From contig CAAGAD010000004.1 in NCBI GenBank assembly GCA_900767715.1, positions 1-46,052 on the forward strand: 46,052 nt of DNA, in the 5' to 3' direction. The position numbers were made by a program, and so were the translations under genes. How positions within the stretch are numbered: the first letter of the stretch is position 1; each line of letters opens with the position of its first letter. This stretch comes from Clostridia bacterium (lineage in GTDB: Bacteria; Bacillota; Clostridia; Christensenellales; UBA1242). The notes under the pieces were generated by a model. It had not been told where the DNA came from and did no database searches. It saw nothing but the letters and a program-made list of their open reading frames with translations. This document shows, in pieces, positions 24,380-32,284 of this stretch.

Positions 24380-25933
24380 TCAGTTACGACGTTTAACGCC
24401 CCGGTTGGCGTGTGCGTATGGTTGTATATTGCCGTCGGCAATCTCTTTTTCGTAAATCCCGGTTAATCCGTCCTCCGGGTCGTCGTGCGTGTTCGCATCG
24501 AAATTACGCAAAAAGGTTGTAACATGGTCGTAAACGGCTTTATACCGGGTTTCCCATCCGAACGGCATAATTATATGTTGGTTTACCATTGCGGAATTAG
24601 TGATTATCCGGCTTTCCTTGTTACCCCCTTGATAAAACGGGTCGGTAATTGCCCGGACTTTCTTTTTAATAACCTTTTCAAAGCCCGCACCCCCGTTGTT
24701 ACTCTCAACCCATACTTTTTGCGTGCCATTGCGGTTTATCATCGCCGGGACGGTTACGGTTGTTACGTCCGTGTTTTCGTCCGTTATTTCCATGTCTGTA
24801 ATCAAAGCAAATAACAACGGTTCCATCCGCTTTGTTTTCTCGTTGAAAACCATGTTGTCGGATTTATAGACGTCATACGTTGCGCCAAACAAAAGGTCGT
24901 CCCCCTCATCGGCAACGTCAATGTATGCGCCGGAACGTATGTACGTGCCGTAATCGGATTTTTCAACCCACGTTTTGAACGGTTGATATAATCGACCCTC
25001 GGCGGAACCGGGGTTGCCTTGATAGAGGCATTGAAATTGTACCGGGTCTAATGCCTTTTGCGCTTCCAACTTCATACGGTTGTGCCGTCCCTCCCATAAT
25101 GCAGCCCCAACCGGGCGGGGGTCTATCTCGGTCGGTTCCCCGGTTTTCAACGCTTCAAAGTTTATGCGTACCCACGCCCCCGGCGGTATGTTATCTAAAT
25201 CAGCCCAACGGGTTACATCAATGATTATTTCCCCGCTCTTTTCAATACGTCCTATCAAATCGTCATCGTGCCAACGGGTAAATACTATTAATTCCTGCGA
25301 ATCGTTATGTAAGCGGGTACGAACAACGGTTGTGTACCATTTCCACGCCGCCGCCCGTACTATCGGGCTGTTACCCTCGGCATAATCTTTATAAACGTCG
25401 TCTAATATCGACACGTCCACGGTTTTAGAGGTCAACGAACCGCCACGCCCCACAACACGCAACGACCCCTTACGCCCTACCATTTCGATAACATCACTAT
25501 TGCGTAAATACGTGTTTGCCATCGTTACGACGTTGGAACCGTTTAGATACGTGCCGGGGAACAATTCACGATACCGGGGCGTGTCAATGATACGTTGAAC
25601 GTCCCGGTTGAAATCCCGTGCAATTGTGGCGGCGTATGAACCTATCACAATCTTTAAATCCGGGTTCAACCCCTCCATAAATGCGGGTAATTTACGGCTC
25701 GACCCCTCCGATTTACCATGTTGGGGCGGCTGTTGTACAATCATCTTTCGGATTTTCCCATGTGCGAACATATCCAACAGGGTATAATATACGACGTGGA
25801 ACGGCTCCAACACTAAATCCGGCTGCATATATCGGGCAAAGTTAATAAGGCGTTTGCGGGCGGCGGCTTTTACCAATTCGCCGGGGTTCTCGCTTAACGC
25901 CTTATACATTTGCAATAATTGTTCGTTATTCAT
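24380..25933 (-). CDS. terL: Terminase large subunit
   Basis: A 517-residue DNA-packaging motor. The N-terminal ATPase has a Walker A variant QPPQHGKS (about residues 68-75), Walker B VDVSILDDV with Asp178/Asp179 (172-180), and the coupling motif VFTRWHDDDLIGR (217-229). The C-terminal RNase H-like nuclease starts near GAYIDVADEGDD (about 335-347). It would cut concatemers and pump DNA into proheads through the portal. The ATG at 25933 overlaps the preceding 59-codon gene. The motifs are classic and the call is firm. Confidence 0.96.
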   Translation of the reverse strand: MNNEQLLQMYKALSENPGELVKAAARKRLINFARYMQPDLVLEPFHVVYYTLLDMFAHGKIRKMIVQQPPQHGKSEGSSRKLPAFMEGLNPDLKIVIGSYAATIARDFNRDVQRIIDTPRYRELFPGTYLNGSNVVTMANTYLRNSDVIEMVGRKGSLRVVGRGGSLTSKTVDVSILDDVYKDYAEGNSPIVRAAAWKWYTTVVRTRLHNDSQELIVFTRWHDDDLIGRIEKSGEIIIDVTRWADLDNIPPGAWVRINFEALKTGEPTEIDPRPVGAALWEGRHNRMKLEAQKALDPVQFQCLYQGNPGSAEGRLYQPFKTWVEKSDYGTYIRSGAYIDVADEGDDLLFGATYDVYKSDNMVFNEKTKRMEPLLFALITDMEITDENTDVTTVTVPAMINRNGTQKVWVESNNGGAGFEKVIKKKVRAITDPFYQGGNKESRIITNSAMVNQHIIMPFGWETRYKAVYDHVTTFLRNFDANTHDDPEDGLTGIYEKEIADGNIQPYAHANRGVKRRN

Positions 25934-26105
25934 TTTCCTTACTTGTTATTTTATGAAACGTTTCAATATCACATTCCGGGCAATAACACCACAATTCCCG
26001 CCCGTTTAAACTTTCATTATCCCCGGTATCTATAACCTCCCATGTTGTACACTCTTTGCCGCAATTCATACATATTGCAACTGGGACAACTTCGTTATCA
26101 TTCAT
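25926..26105 (-). CDS. Small zinc-ribbon protein before terL
   Basis: A 59-residue acidic protein with CMNCGKEC and WCYCPECD, i.e. two Cys-pair knuckles. The ATG at 26105 overlaps the preceding stop (ATGA) and its end overlaps the terL start by 8 bp, so translation is coupled on both sides. It likely binds zinc. Why three Cys-rich or helix-turn-helix genes stand before terL is unclear; they could be accessory DNA-recognition factors for packaging. Confidence 0.75.
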   Translation of the reverse strand: MNDNEVVPVAICMNCGKECTTWEVIDTGDNESLNGRELWCYCPECDIETFHKITSKENE

Positions 26106-26320
26106 TTAATACCCCCTTTCTCCCATTTATTACAAGCCCGGCGACCTCGTACAATGCAATGCGGGTAATTGGGGCAACGCAAACAAATCGGTTTCCCGTT
26201 CAAATCTCGGTGCCTATGGTCGTCGGTTATCCATTCAGAAAAACGGCACGTATCGCAAACCTCCTTTTGCCATTGTGGTTGCGATTGGGACGGACGGGCG
26301 GCGGTTACTTTCTTTGCCAT
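26102..26320 (-). CDS. Cys-rich small protein before terL
   Basis: A 72-residue basic protein with VCDTCRFSEW and ICLRCPNYPHCIVRGRRACNKW: at least six cysteines in CxxC and CxxC-like spacing, typical of a metal-binding knuckle of the type seen in many Bacteroidales phage small proteins. The start overlaps the small-terminase stop (TAATG). Zinc or iron-sulfur binding cannot be told apart from sequence. Confidence 0.75.
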   Translation of the reverse strand: MAKKVTAARPSQSQPQWQKEVCDTCRFSEWITDDHRHRDLNGKPICLRCPNYPHCIVRGRRACNKWEKGGIK

Positions 26321-26985
26321 TACTGCAACCCTCCTTTCTCATTCATAGCTTTTGCAAATTCGGCGGACTGCAATTTATCAGCAACGGCAAATAATAGGTC
26401 GTCCGGTATTGCCTTAACGTCATACTTTGGCTTATCGTTATCCGTTGAAGCATTAACGCCCGGTATCTCTATCTTAACGGGTGCATCAAATCCCAACATT
26501 TTTGCCCGGCGTTGTTGAATGTTCAAAAGCAAATCTAAAAAACGGGGGTTTCCGGCGGATGTTTCGGTTGCCGTCTCATTGTAGCCGTAATATTCCGGGT
26601 CGCTGTCTTCCGCATCCGTTTTAATTGGTCGCCCCTTATTGGTTTTTTCCTTGGTGCGCAATTTCCCGGTTTTAGATGCTTCCCACGCCTCCCACGCTTG
26701 CACCTCCATTGCATCCAATTTGCGCAATTCCTGTGTAACATAATCGTCGATATTATCCAACCGCTCCCGCTTCCACTCAATAAGGCATTGTTGCAAATCG
26801 TAATAAACCATTTGAAAGGTTATTGTATAACCCATTCCACGCGCGGACAAATCCCGGTTCAATGCGTCCGCAATTTCCCGGTACGAATACCCACGCAAAA
26901 ACAAATCGGAACAAAACCGAATGTCGTAAATTCGTTGTTCCTCGGAACGTTTATTATAGCCTAATGGCTTCTTTCTCTTTTTCAT
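26320..26985 (-). CDS. terS: Putative terminase small subunit
   Basis: A 221-residue protein. N-terminal residues about 10-45 contain a helix-turn-helix-like segment (IRFCSDLFLRGYSYREIADAL), followed by a coiled helical part (ERLDNIDDYVTQELRKLDAM) and an acidic C-terminus. Small terminase subunits have this HTH plus oligomerisation helix design and lie just upstream of terL. The start at 26985 is fixed by AGGAGG seven bases before the ATG, which lies inside the end of the homing endonuclease gene. It would recognise the pac or cos site. Confidence 0.78.
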   Translation of the reverse strand: MKKRKKPLGYNKRSEEQRIYDIRFCSDLFLRGYSYREIADALNRDLSARGMGYTITFQMVYYDLQQCLIEWKRERLDNIDDYVTQELRKLDAMEVQAWEAWEASKTGKLRTKEKTNKGRPIKTDAEDSDPEYYGYNETATETSAGNPRFLDLLLNIQQRRAKMLGFDAPVKIEIPGVNASTDNDKPKYDVKAIPDDLLFAVADKLQSAEFAKAMNEKGGLQ

Positions 26986-26987
26986 AG

Positions 26988-27500
26988 TCAAACCTCCTTT
27001 GCTGTCAAATCGTACTCCCATACATAGCCGCCCGCCGTTTTATATACTCCTTTACAACATCGGGTAATCGTTATATTTTTTATTCCCGTTTTTCTTTCCG
27101 CTTCCCTTATGGATTTATACCGGGCAATTTCGTTTCCGGCTTTTGAACGTTGTATTACAGCTTTAGCAATTTTATTATGTTTGCCGTTATATGTATTATT
27201 ATACTGATTATCGCACCACTCCAAATTATTGGCATTATTATTAAACTTGTTTTCGTCCTTATGATTTATTTGTTTCCAATTATTTGGATTTGGAATAAAT
27301 TCCATTGCAACTAATCTATGTACCATTAATGCAGTTAGTTTGCCGGACTTATATAACCTTACTTGCAAATAGCCCTTACCGCTTACTGTTGGCTTTAGCA
27401 ACTTACTTTTTCCAGTTCTTCCATAATTGAGGCTTTTTACATTACCATAATTGGATATTTGGTAATTCTCAAAACCAGATATATCTTTCCAAACTTCCAT
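26988..27500 (-). CDS. NUMOD4/HNH homing endonuclease 1
   Basis: A 170-residue protein. The NUMOD4 motif is WKDISGFENYQISNYGNVKSL (residues 4-24), with an HNH core from MVHRLVAMEFIPNPNNWKQINHKDEN through LEWCDNQYNN. A C-terminal NUMOD1-like DNA-binding helix (IREAERKTGIKNITITRCC) completes the usual layout of free-standing HNH homing enzymes. A -7 box lies 13 bases before the ATG, so its message may be leaderless and may also serve the late operon behind it. The stop ends two bases before terS. Base composition is more AT-rich than the neighbours. Confidence 0.9.
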   Translation of the reverse strand: MEVWKDISGFENYQISNYGNVKSLNYGRTGKSKLLKPTVSGKGYLQVRLYKSGKLTALMVHRLVAMEFIPNPNNWKQINHKDENKFNNNANNLEWCDNQYNNTYNGKHNKIAKAVIQRSKAGNEIARYKSIREAERKTGIKNITITRCCKGVYKTAGGYVWEYDLTAKEV

Positions 27501-27512
27501 ATCTTTTTTTTG

Positions 27513-27542
27513 CAAAGATAATAAATGTTTTTCATTTGCAAG
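27513..27542 (-). promoter_or_regulatory. Probable promoter of the homing endonuclease and late operon
   Basis: Minus-strand CTTG (27542-27539), an 18-bp spacer and TATCTTTG (27520-27513) give a perfect -7 box and a near-consensus -33 box. It lies between the terminator at 27692-27716 and the first late gene, 13 bases before the ATG at 27500. Confidence 0.7.
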
Positions 27543-27691
27543 TTATTTGCGGGGAATTTCCATTTTAAGAGGCTTTTGTTATTAACTCAATACTTTTATT
27601 GTCTTAATGGTTATCTTTCAACCACGTGGCAAATTTACGGGTTTTCCGGGGCATTGCCAAACCTTTGTTATCTCATGTATATAAACGGCAA

Positions 27692-27716
27692 AACCCCGGC
27701 GTTTGTTTCCGGGGTT
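27692..27716 (-). terminator. Terminator between the middle and late regions
   Basis: Minus-strand arms AACCCCGG and CCGGGGTT (8 pairs, 9-base loop) followed by TTGCC; the 3' arm plus next bases give four Ts. It lies just after the last small gene (stop at 27723) and before a promoter. The rest of the 207-bp gap, 27543-27691, contains nothing else recognised. Confidence 0.75.
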
Positions 27717-27722
27717 ATTTGC

Positions 27723-27860
27723 TCAATTGGGGCGTTTTGCTTTTTCTCTCAAATCGACGCTTTGGGCGTTCAATTCGATTATCATTTTTACCCCGGTTTC
27801 AACAATGCCTTTGTTCTCGCATGTCTTACAATAGGGACTTTTGCAATTACAATGTTTCAT
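27723..27860 (-). CDS. 45-residue Cys-rich peptide
   Basis: MKHCNCKSPYCKTCENKG gives four cysteines within eleven residues (C4, C6, C11, C14), a compact zinc knuckle, followed by a hydrophobic strand and a basic end. The start overlaps the preceding stop by 4 bp (ATGA) and the stop is followed by the terminator at 27692-27716, so this is the last gene of its operon. Short length makes this less certain, but coupling supports it. Confidence 0.65.
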   Translation of the reverse strand: MKHCNCKSPYCKTCENKGIVETGVKMIIELNAQSVDLREKAKRPN

Positions 27861-28027
27861 TCTTCAAATGGTTTTTCGTTCGTTTCCCCCGTTACCCAAA
27901 GCCAAAATTGTTGTATTCCGTCCTCGTAACTCATACCGGGATATTGGGAACCGTCGTTTATGCCGTCGGCGGCTTTATTCAATTGTTCGTTAATCTCAGC
28001 GTCGGTGCGCTTTATCTCGTAACTCAT
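27857..28027 (-). CDS. 56-residue hypothetical protein
   Basis: MSYEIKRTDAEINEQLNKAA ... SYEDGIQQFWLWVTGE: an acidic helical protein. It starts in an ATGA overlap with the upstream stop (28024) and ends in an ATGA overlap with the next gene. Tight coupling on both sides is the main evidence that it is translated. No family is recognised. Confidence 0.68.
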   Translation of the reverse strand: MSYEIKRTDAEINEQLNKAADGINDGSQYPGMSYEDGIQQFWLWVTGETNEKPFEE

Positions 28028-28509
28028 TGTTCGCCTCCTTTCCGGTTCTTTCGTTTATTCTTTCCCCGGCGTTTATCCCATGGGTTCTTTTTCAAATCGA
28101 CCCGTTGTATTTGTATTTTGGAACCGGGGAACATATCAGCAAAGAAAGCCGCCATTGCTTCCACTTCTTTTGGGACGTCGTGCGCCTCCGGTTTCTTGTA
28201 CTCCCTTTTGCGTTCCGGTTGGTTTTCCATTTGGACGGCGGGGCAAACGTCGATAAGCGGGCAACCCTTACAAGTTTTCACGGGCTTTGCTTTTTGGCTT
28301 TCGCAAATGGCTTTATATTTCCGGTCATTATCTGCCTTTCTAAAACCGTGCCAATCGTCCCGTACTTTGGACGCATCGGCAAAAGCCTCCATTGCTGCAA
28401 CTGCAACACTCGCTAAAATGTAATCCGGGGTATCATTGAAATTACCCTCCAATGAATTGCGGTTGATAACTTCCGCAATCTCCTTTACAAACTTTTCTCT
28501 TTTATTCAT
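28024..28509 (-). CDS. Hypothetical protein with Cys cluster
   Basis: A 161-residue protein. The N-terminal half is helical (KFVKEIAEVINRNSLEGNFND); then a KTCKGCPLIDVCPA cluster at about residues 79-92 (CxxC plus Cys) and a strongly basic tail (KNPWDKRRGKNKRKNRKGG). The basic tail and possible metal site suggest nucleic-acid binding. The start has the GAGCGATG context and overlaps the preceding stop by 8 bp. Unknown family. Confidence 0.68.
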   Translation of the reverse strand: MNKREKFVKEIAEVINRNSLEGNFNDTPDYILASVAVAAMEAFADASKVRDDWHGFRKADNDRKYKAICESQKAKPVKTCKGCPLIDVCPAVQMENQPERKREYKKPEAHDVPKEVEAMAAFFADMFPGSKIQIQRVDLKKNPWDKRRGKNKRKNRKGGEQ

Positions 28510-29257
28510 CGCTCAATTGTTGTTTATTGATATAATATTGGCACGGCATAACACCGCAATTTTGCTTTTCTTGGAACGCTTCACAATATCCGTTGCCGTC
28601 GGCATCTTCATGCAGGAAATGAACACAATTACCGCATCCGCTTGTTTCATCCGGTTGTATTTGGGATTTTTCGGCGGGTATTTCTTTTGGCTCAAATTCC
28701 CGTTTGAAATCCTTTTCGGGGCGGGCAGTAAATCGTCCGTTTGGCTCCCGGATAATAAACCAATCTTCCGGTACATCAATGAATATTCCGTTACCGTCCG
28801 GGAATGAATAAACCGCCTTTCCGTTCGGGGTTCTTGGGGTCGTAACCGTTCCGCCGCCTGTAAACTTCAATACGTCGTTCACGTTGTCCCGGCGAAATTG
28901 GATTGCATCAACTTCCAACATTATGCGGCAATACCGGGAACCCGCCGTTGCGTCCGGGTCGGCTAACTTGGTTCTTACCTCTTCCGGGTATTCTTCCGGG
29001 TCGTACTTCATATAAACCGATTGTTTGTTATCAGCATAGGAGAACTCAATAAAACGGTCTCCCAAACGTCCCCGGATTGCTTGTTTCAACGCTGCAATCC
29101 TTTGCGCCTCCGGCTTATCCTTTCCCTCGCTACCATTTTGCGACCAACTTAAACGTATCGACGTATCGGACGCTGTAACATTAATTTCTTGTTGTGTAAT
29201 GTCCTCAATCATTGCGCACATATCGCAATCAAAGGGGCTTAATACTTGTTTATTCAT
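28502..29257 (-). CDS. Conserved phage protein with Cys-rich C-terminus
   Basis: A 251-residue protein. The middle contains VDAIQFRRDNVNDVLKFTGGG ... VPEDWFIIREPNGRFTARPEKDF, a pattern widespread in phage proteins of unknown function (a small beta domain ending in a [GE]DWII-type strand). The C-terminus (CGNCVHFLHEDADGNGYCEAF ... CGVMPCQYY) has a six-Cys cluster, likely metal-binding. The N-terminal CDMCAMIEDI adds another pair. The start has the TTAGAGCGATG context. The role is unknown. Confidence 0.72.
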   Translation of the reverse strand: MNKQVLSPFDCDMCAMIEDITQQEINVTASDTSIRLSWSQNGSEGKDKPEAQRIAALKQAIRGRLGDRFIEFSYADNKQSVYMKYDPEEYPEEVRTKLADPDATAGSRYCRIMLEVDAIQFRRDNVNDVLKFTGGGTVTTPRTPNGKAVYSFPDGNGIFIDVPEDWFIIREPNGRFTARPEKDFKREFEPKEIPAEKSQIQPDETSGCGNCVHFLHEDADGNGYCEAFQEKQNCGVMPCQYYINKQQLSDE

Positions 29258-29268
29258 CGCTCTAAAAT

Positions 29269-29625
29269 TTATTTGTTATTACTATCCGGGGCGGCGGGTG
29301 CCTTAACTCCGGCTATTGTTCCATTGTAATTAAACTCCAACGCACAATCTTTAAATTCTCCGGCAATCCTCAAAAAACGCCAATAAATCGTTTTTCTGTC
29401 ATTCCTATGGAATTTATCGCATTTCCTACCGATTGCGGGGCAATCCTCCCTTTTGATTTTACAACGAACGCATCGTTGCAGGAAAATTGCGGGGTTGTTG
29501 TTGGCTAATCGAGCATCCGCCGCCGTCCATATTTCCGCTATCAATACCATACCCCGGTAAACGCAACGTTCGCCGGGGCTGTATTCCTTATCCGGGTCAA
29601 ATGGTGCGGGCTGTCTTATTCTCAT
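29269..29625 (-). CDS. Cys-rich hypothetical protein
   Basis: A 118-residue protein with CVRCKIKREDCPAIGRKCDKF (four Cys in about 20 residues) in the middle and an N-terminal FDPDKEYSPGERCVYRGMVLIAEI strand. A beta-domain plus metal knuckle is likely. The start overlaps the lipoprotein stop (ATGA). It belongs to the run of small Cys-rich genes in this operon. Unknown family. Confidence 0.7.
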   Translation of the reverse strand: MRIRQPAPFDPDKEYSPGERCVYRGMVLIAEIWTAADARLANNNPAIFLQRCVRCKIKREDCPAIGRKCDKFHRNDRKTIYWRFLRIAGEFKDCALEFNYNGTIAGVKAPAAPDSNNK

Positions 29626-29918
29626 TTGTCGCCCGCCTCACTTACATACTCAAACAATGCGTCCAAATCTTCCTTTGCGCCTCTAACGGTAACTCTTACC
29701 CGGTTGCCTCCGGCTAATGCGGTCTCAATGATTTGGCAATTGTAACGTTCGGCGTTAATCTGTAACATCGCCGCCGTTGCGTTCGTGACAAACTCGTTTC
29801 TTTCTTCCATGCTCTCGGTTTTTTTAATTGATAAATACGCTTCCATCGGTTCGCTATCTTGTTGGCAGGCTCCTAACAAAAGCGTTGCCAAAGATAACAA
29901 TAAAATCTTTGCTTTCAT
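29622..29918 (-). CDS. Predicted lipoprotein
   Basis: A 98-residue protein starting MKAKILLLSLATLLLGACQQ: a short basic n-region, hydrophobic core and LLGAC lipobox, giving signal-peptidase II cleavage before Cys18. The mature part is about 80 residues with helices (MEERNEFVTNATAAMLQIN) and a C-terminal VRVTVRGAKEDLDALFEYV segment. It starts four bases after the upstream stop. A lone surface or periplasmic lipoprotein in a phage middle operon suggests superinfection exclusion or another envelope change; an outer spanin is less likely as it is far from the lysis module. Confidence 0.78.
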   Translation of the reverse strand: MKAKILLLSLATLLLGACQQDSEPMEAYLSIKKTESMEERNEFVTNATAAMLQINAERYNCQIIETALAGGNRVRVTVRGAKEDLDALFEYVSEAGDK

Positions 29919-29922
29919 AACT

Positions 29923-30168
29923 TTACTTTCTTTTAATCCATATAAACCGTATGCCGATACCGACAAACAATATTTTCGCCTCAACATCAACGTAACGGTC
30001 GTAACCGTTGACCGCATCCACGGACACGCCGGGAATAACAAACCAACTCTTATATTTCCAATATTCCCGGACGTAACCACAAACGCCAACCCGTCCGATA
30101 TGGAACCCAATTTGCGCCGTATGTACGTCGCCATTCTTTCGGATAACTCCTATTCTTTTCTTACTCAT
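29923..30168 (-). CDS. Small hypothetical protein
   Basis: An 81-residue basic beta-rich protein (VREYWKYKSWFVIPGVSVDAV) starting in an ATGA overlap with the ASCH gene stop and ending four bases before the lipoprotein ATG. No membrane helix of full length and no catalytic motif. Its role is unknown. Confidence 0.68.
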   Translation of the reverse strand: MSKKRIGVIRKNGDVHTAQIGFHIGRVGVCGYVREYWKYKSWFVIPGVSVDAVNGYDRYVDVEAKILFVGIGIRFIWIKRK

Positions 30169-30668
30169 TTTTCTTTCTTATTCAATAGTTCGTAACTCTC
30201 TTTATCTATCACTACTACCGTCGGATATTCGGTTATCACTCCTTTTGTGTACACCAAATTGTAAATGCCCAATTGCCCTTTAATTGGGAACTCAACAACC
30301 CGGCGGGGGTTACGCATCAACCACCCGAAGCCCTTTGTAATGTTTTTGCGCTTTTCGGACGGTATGCGGGTATTCTCCCAATCTTCCGGCGTAAAATCTT
30401 TAATCGGCTTCACGTCGTATAATTCAACCAATCCCAATGTAACCCCACTTTCATAACCGGGAATTACAGGATTAGCGGACGAACAAATCATTAAATCGCC
30501 TCGGTATGGTGTATTCTTACTGCGTACCTCAATGCACTTTTCGCCGTAAACAACTCCGTTATCCTTATAAGCCGCCGTAACCAATTGCGTTGCATACGGG
30601 TTTTTAACGGTTAATGCCCGCCAACGGTCATGTTGGGCGGGGTTGAAATCCTTGTTAGTAAACTGCAT
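30165..30668 (-). CDS. ASCH-domain protein
   Basis: A 167-residue protein with RWRALTVKNPYATQLV, KCIEVRSKNTPYRGDLMI and CSSANP, the hallmark of ASCH (PUA-like) domains: the LTVxNPYA strand, then IEVRSK-T-YRG. The family binds RNA or modified nucleosides, and some members hydrolyse N4-acetylcytidine. Many phages carry one without known function. It starts inside the end of the radical SAM gene (14-bp overlap) and the two are probably co-translated. An upstream in-frame ATG at 30818 would lie deep within that gene and was rejected. Confidence 0.88.
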   Translation of the reverse strand: MQFTNKDFNPAQHDRWRALTVKNPYATQLVTAAYKDNGVVYGEKCIEVRSKNTPYRGDLMICSSANPVIPGYESGVTLGLVELYDVKPIKDFTPEDWENTRIPSEKRKNITKGFGWLMRNPRRVVEFPIKGQLGIYNLVYTKGVITEYPTVVVIDKESYELLNKKEK

Positions 30669-31515
30669 AATCGTTATTATCTTGGTTAAACAAATCGTAA
30701 TTTGCCGGGACACAATAACTGGGCAATAAATCTCGGTTAATCCCGGACGCTTTAACAAAACTCTCTTTCCAATACAACCGGGGCGTTGTGTGCGGGTGCG
30801 CCTCCCAATATTCGGCAACGTCGTTGTAAAATCCTAATGTTTCCTTTTTCGTATATCTGCAACCGCTTTGCAGCCCTATTTTAAATAAGTCAACAAAAGG
30901 GTATGATAACGCAATTACAGAAAATGCCCGGTCAAACATTCCCGGCGGTATTGGTTCAACGCTCGCAAAGGTTGGGAATCCGTGCTGTTTTGCCCTTGCT
31001 AACGTGCTTATCCGCATCCGGTTGGGGCTTGCATTTGGTTCTAATTCGTCGCATCCCGTCAACGTGGAACCAATCGCAATACGTGTTTTGTCCCATCCCG
31101 CCGACGCTTCGACAAAATCAATGAGTATATTAATACCCTCGGCGCATTTGCTCAATACCTTAACCGGGACGTTGTGGCGTTGACAAACGCCAATCGCTTG
31201 ACGGGTCAACCGTTGCGTTTCCGGTAATAACGGGTCGGTTGTAAAAGAGAAAAACAAACCCGTTTTTTGCAATTCTTCTTTATGCTTCAACAACTCATTC
31301 GTAAATATGTCGATTGCATACGGATATTCTCGCAAAGTCTTTTTCAATTCGGGGCGGTTGCCTCCCAATACCTTTGCCCCAATACCTTTGCGCAAATAAC
31401 AATAGGTGCAACCATTTGAGCAACCTACAAAGAAATTGGCGGCGTTCTCGGCATATTCCGCCGCCTTTCCCTTTGGGCTATAAATAACCCGTCCGTTTAT
31501 TCCTCCCATATCCAT
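30655..31515 (-). CDS. Radical SAM protein, SPL-like
   Basis: A 286-residue protein. FFVGCSNGCTYCYLRKG provides the CxxxCxxC [4Fe-4S] motif (Cys32, Cys36, Cys39) of radical S-adenosylmethionine enzymes. FSFTTDPLLPETQRLTR, NVPVKVLSKC and ASVEPI resemble COG1533 (spore photoproduct lyase-like) proteins in order and spacing. These enzymes use a 5'-deoxyadenosyl radical; SplB repairs a thymine dimer. The substrate here is unknown. A nucleic-acid substrate is plausible because SSB lies directly upstream and an ASCH gene overlaps downstream. Confidence 0.86.
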   Translation of the reverse strand: MDMGGINGRVIYSPKGKAAEYAENAANFFVGCSNGCTYCYLRKGIGAKVLGGNRPELKKTLREYPYAIDIFTNELLKHKEELQKTGLFFSFTTDPLLPETQRLTRQAIGVCQRHNVPVKVLSKCAEGINILIDFVEASAGWDKTRIAIGSTLTGCDELEPNASPNRMRISTLARAKQHGFPTFASVEPIPPGMFDRAFSVIALSYPFVDLFKIGLQSGCRYTKKETLGFYNDVAEYWEAHPHTTPRLYWKESFVKASGINRDLLPSYCVPANYDLFNQDNNDYAVY

Positions 31516-31520
31516 GCAGA

Positions 31521-31928
31521 TTAAAACGGTAAATCATCGTTTTGGCTTGGTGCGGGGGCTTCCGGCACGGGCGGCGGGGCTTGTGTCCCGGTTCCTTTCG
31601 GTGTCAACATTTCCATATCGTAACCGACAACCTCCGTAATATATCTTTTTACGCCCTGCGCATCGTCATAACTTCGGGTTCTCAATTCCCCCTCAATATA
31701 AAGTTTATCGCCCTTTTTAACGTACTGATTGGCAACTTTCGCTAAACCGTTTTGCAATACTACGTTGTGCCATTCGGTACGCTCCGGGATTTGCTTTCCG
31801 TCCTTTGTGGTAAAACCTCGTTTCGTGGTTGCCAACGAAAAGGTCGCAACGCAACCGCCGTTGTCGAACTCCTTAAAATCCGGGGCTTTCCCTGTATGCC
31901 CCAATAAAGTAACTTTGTTTACACTCAT
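31521..31928 (-). CDS. ssb: Single-stranded DNA-binding protein
   Basis: A 135-residue protein with the OB-fold pattern of bacterial SSB (NKVTLLGHTGKAPDF, FSLATTKR, TEWHNVVLQNGLAKVANQYVKKGDKLYIEG), a Pro-rich linker and the acidic tip NDDLPF. It coats ssDNA during replication and recombination, and the tip recruits partner enzymes. Its length is short of cellular SSB only by the linker. It is followed five bases later by the radical SAM gene. Confidence 0.95.
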   Translation of the reverse strand: MSVNKVTLLGHTGKAPDFKEFDNGGCVATFSLATTKRGFTTKDGKQIPERTEWHNVVLQNGLAKVANQYVKKGDKLYIEGELRTRSYDDAQGVKRYITEVVGYDMEMLTPKGTGTQAPPPVPEAPAPSQNDDLPF

Positions 31929-31930
31929 AA

Positions 31931-32284
31931 TTATTTGAATTTAATACCATCTAACAAATACAATTTCTTATTATCAGACCAACCCGCCGCCATGTTTAAG
32001 GCTTTCCGGTCGTCGTCGTGTACAAACTCGCAATACCACGAATTGCCGCCAACGTTCGCTTTTTCTTTCAGTCGTACCAATTTACCGACAATGTAACGGG
32101 CAAATTTGGCGTACCCGCTAACCTCTGATATATGAATAATGCGACGTTCGGCGTTTATTTTTGGCAATTCTTCGATTTGCGGGCGTTTTTCCTCGGCGGG
32201 GTATCTTTGTACCCTCTGAAAGTCTTTTTTGATTGACGACCGGGAAATTGCCCCAAAATCGGGGGTTCTCTTTTTTGTTCTCAT
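31931..32284 (-). CDS. Hypothetical protein
   Basis: A 117-residue protein. A strongly basic N-terminus (MRTKKRTPDFGAISRSSIKKDF) is followed by an alpha/beta part (ERRIIHISEVSGYAKFARYIVGKLVRL). Basic charge and place between an HNH gene and ssb suggest nucleic-acid binding. The stop is two bases before the ssb ATG, and the start overlaps the HNH stop. Unknown family. Confidence 0.68.
   Translation of the reverse strand: MRTKKRTPDFGAISRSSIKKDFQRVQRYPAEEKRPQIEELPKINAERRIIHISEVSGYAKFARYIVGKLVRLKEKANVGGNSWYCEFVHDDDRKALNMAAGWSDNKKLYLLDGIKFK

Noticed and set aside
27626..28423. 265-codon plus-strand open frame
   Set aside because: It lies opposite three tightly coupled minus-strand genes and crosses the terminator region; there is no promoter and the protein looks like a low-order antisense translation.
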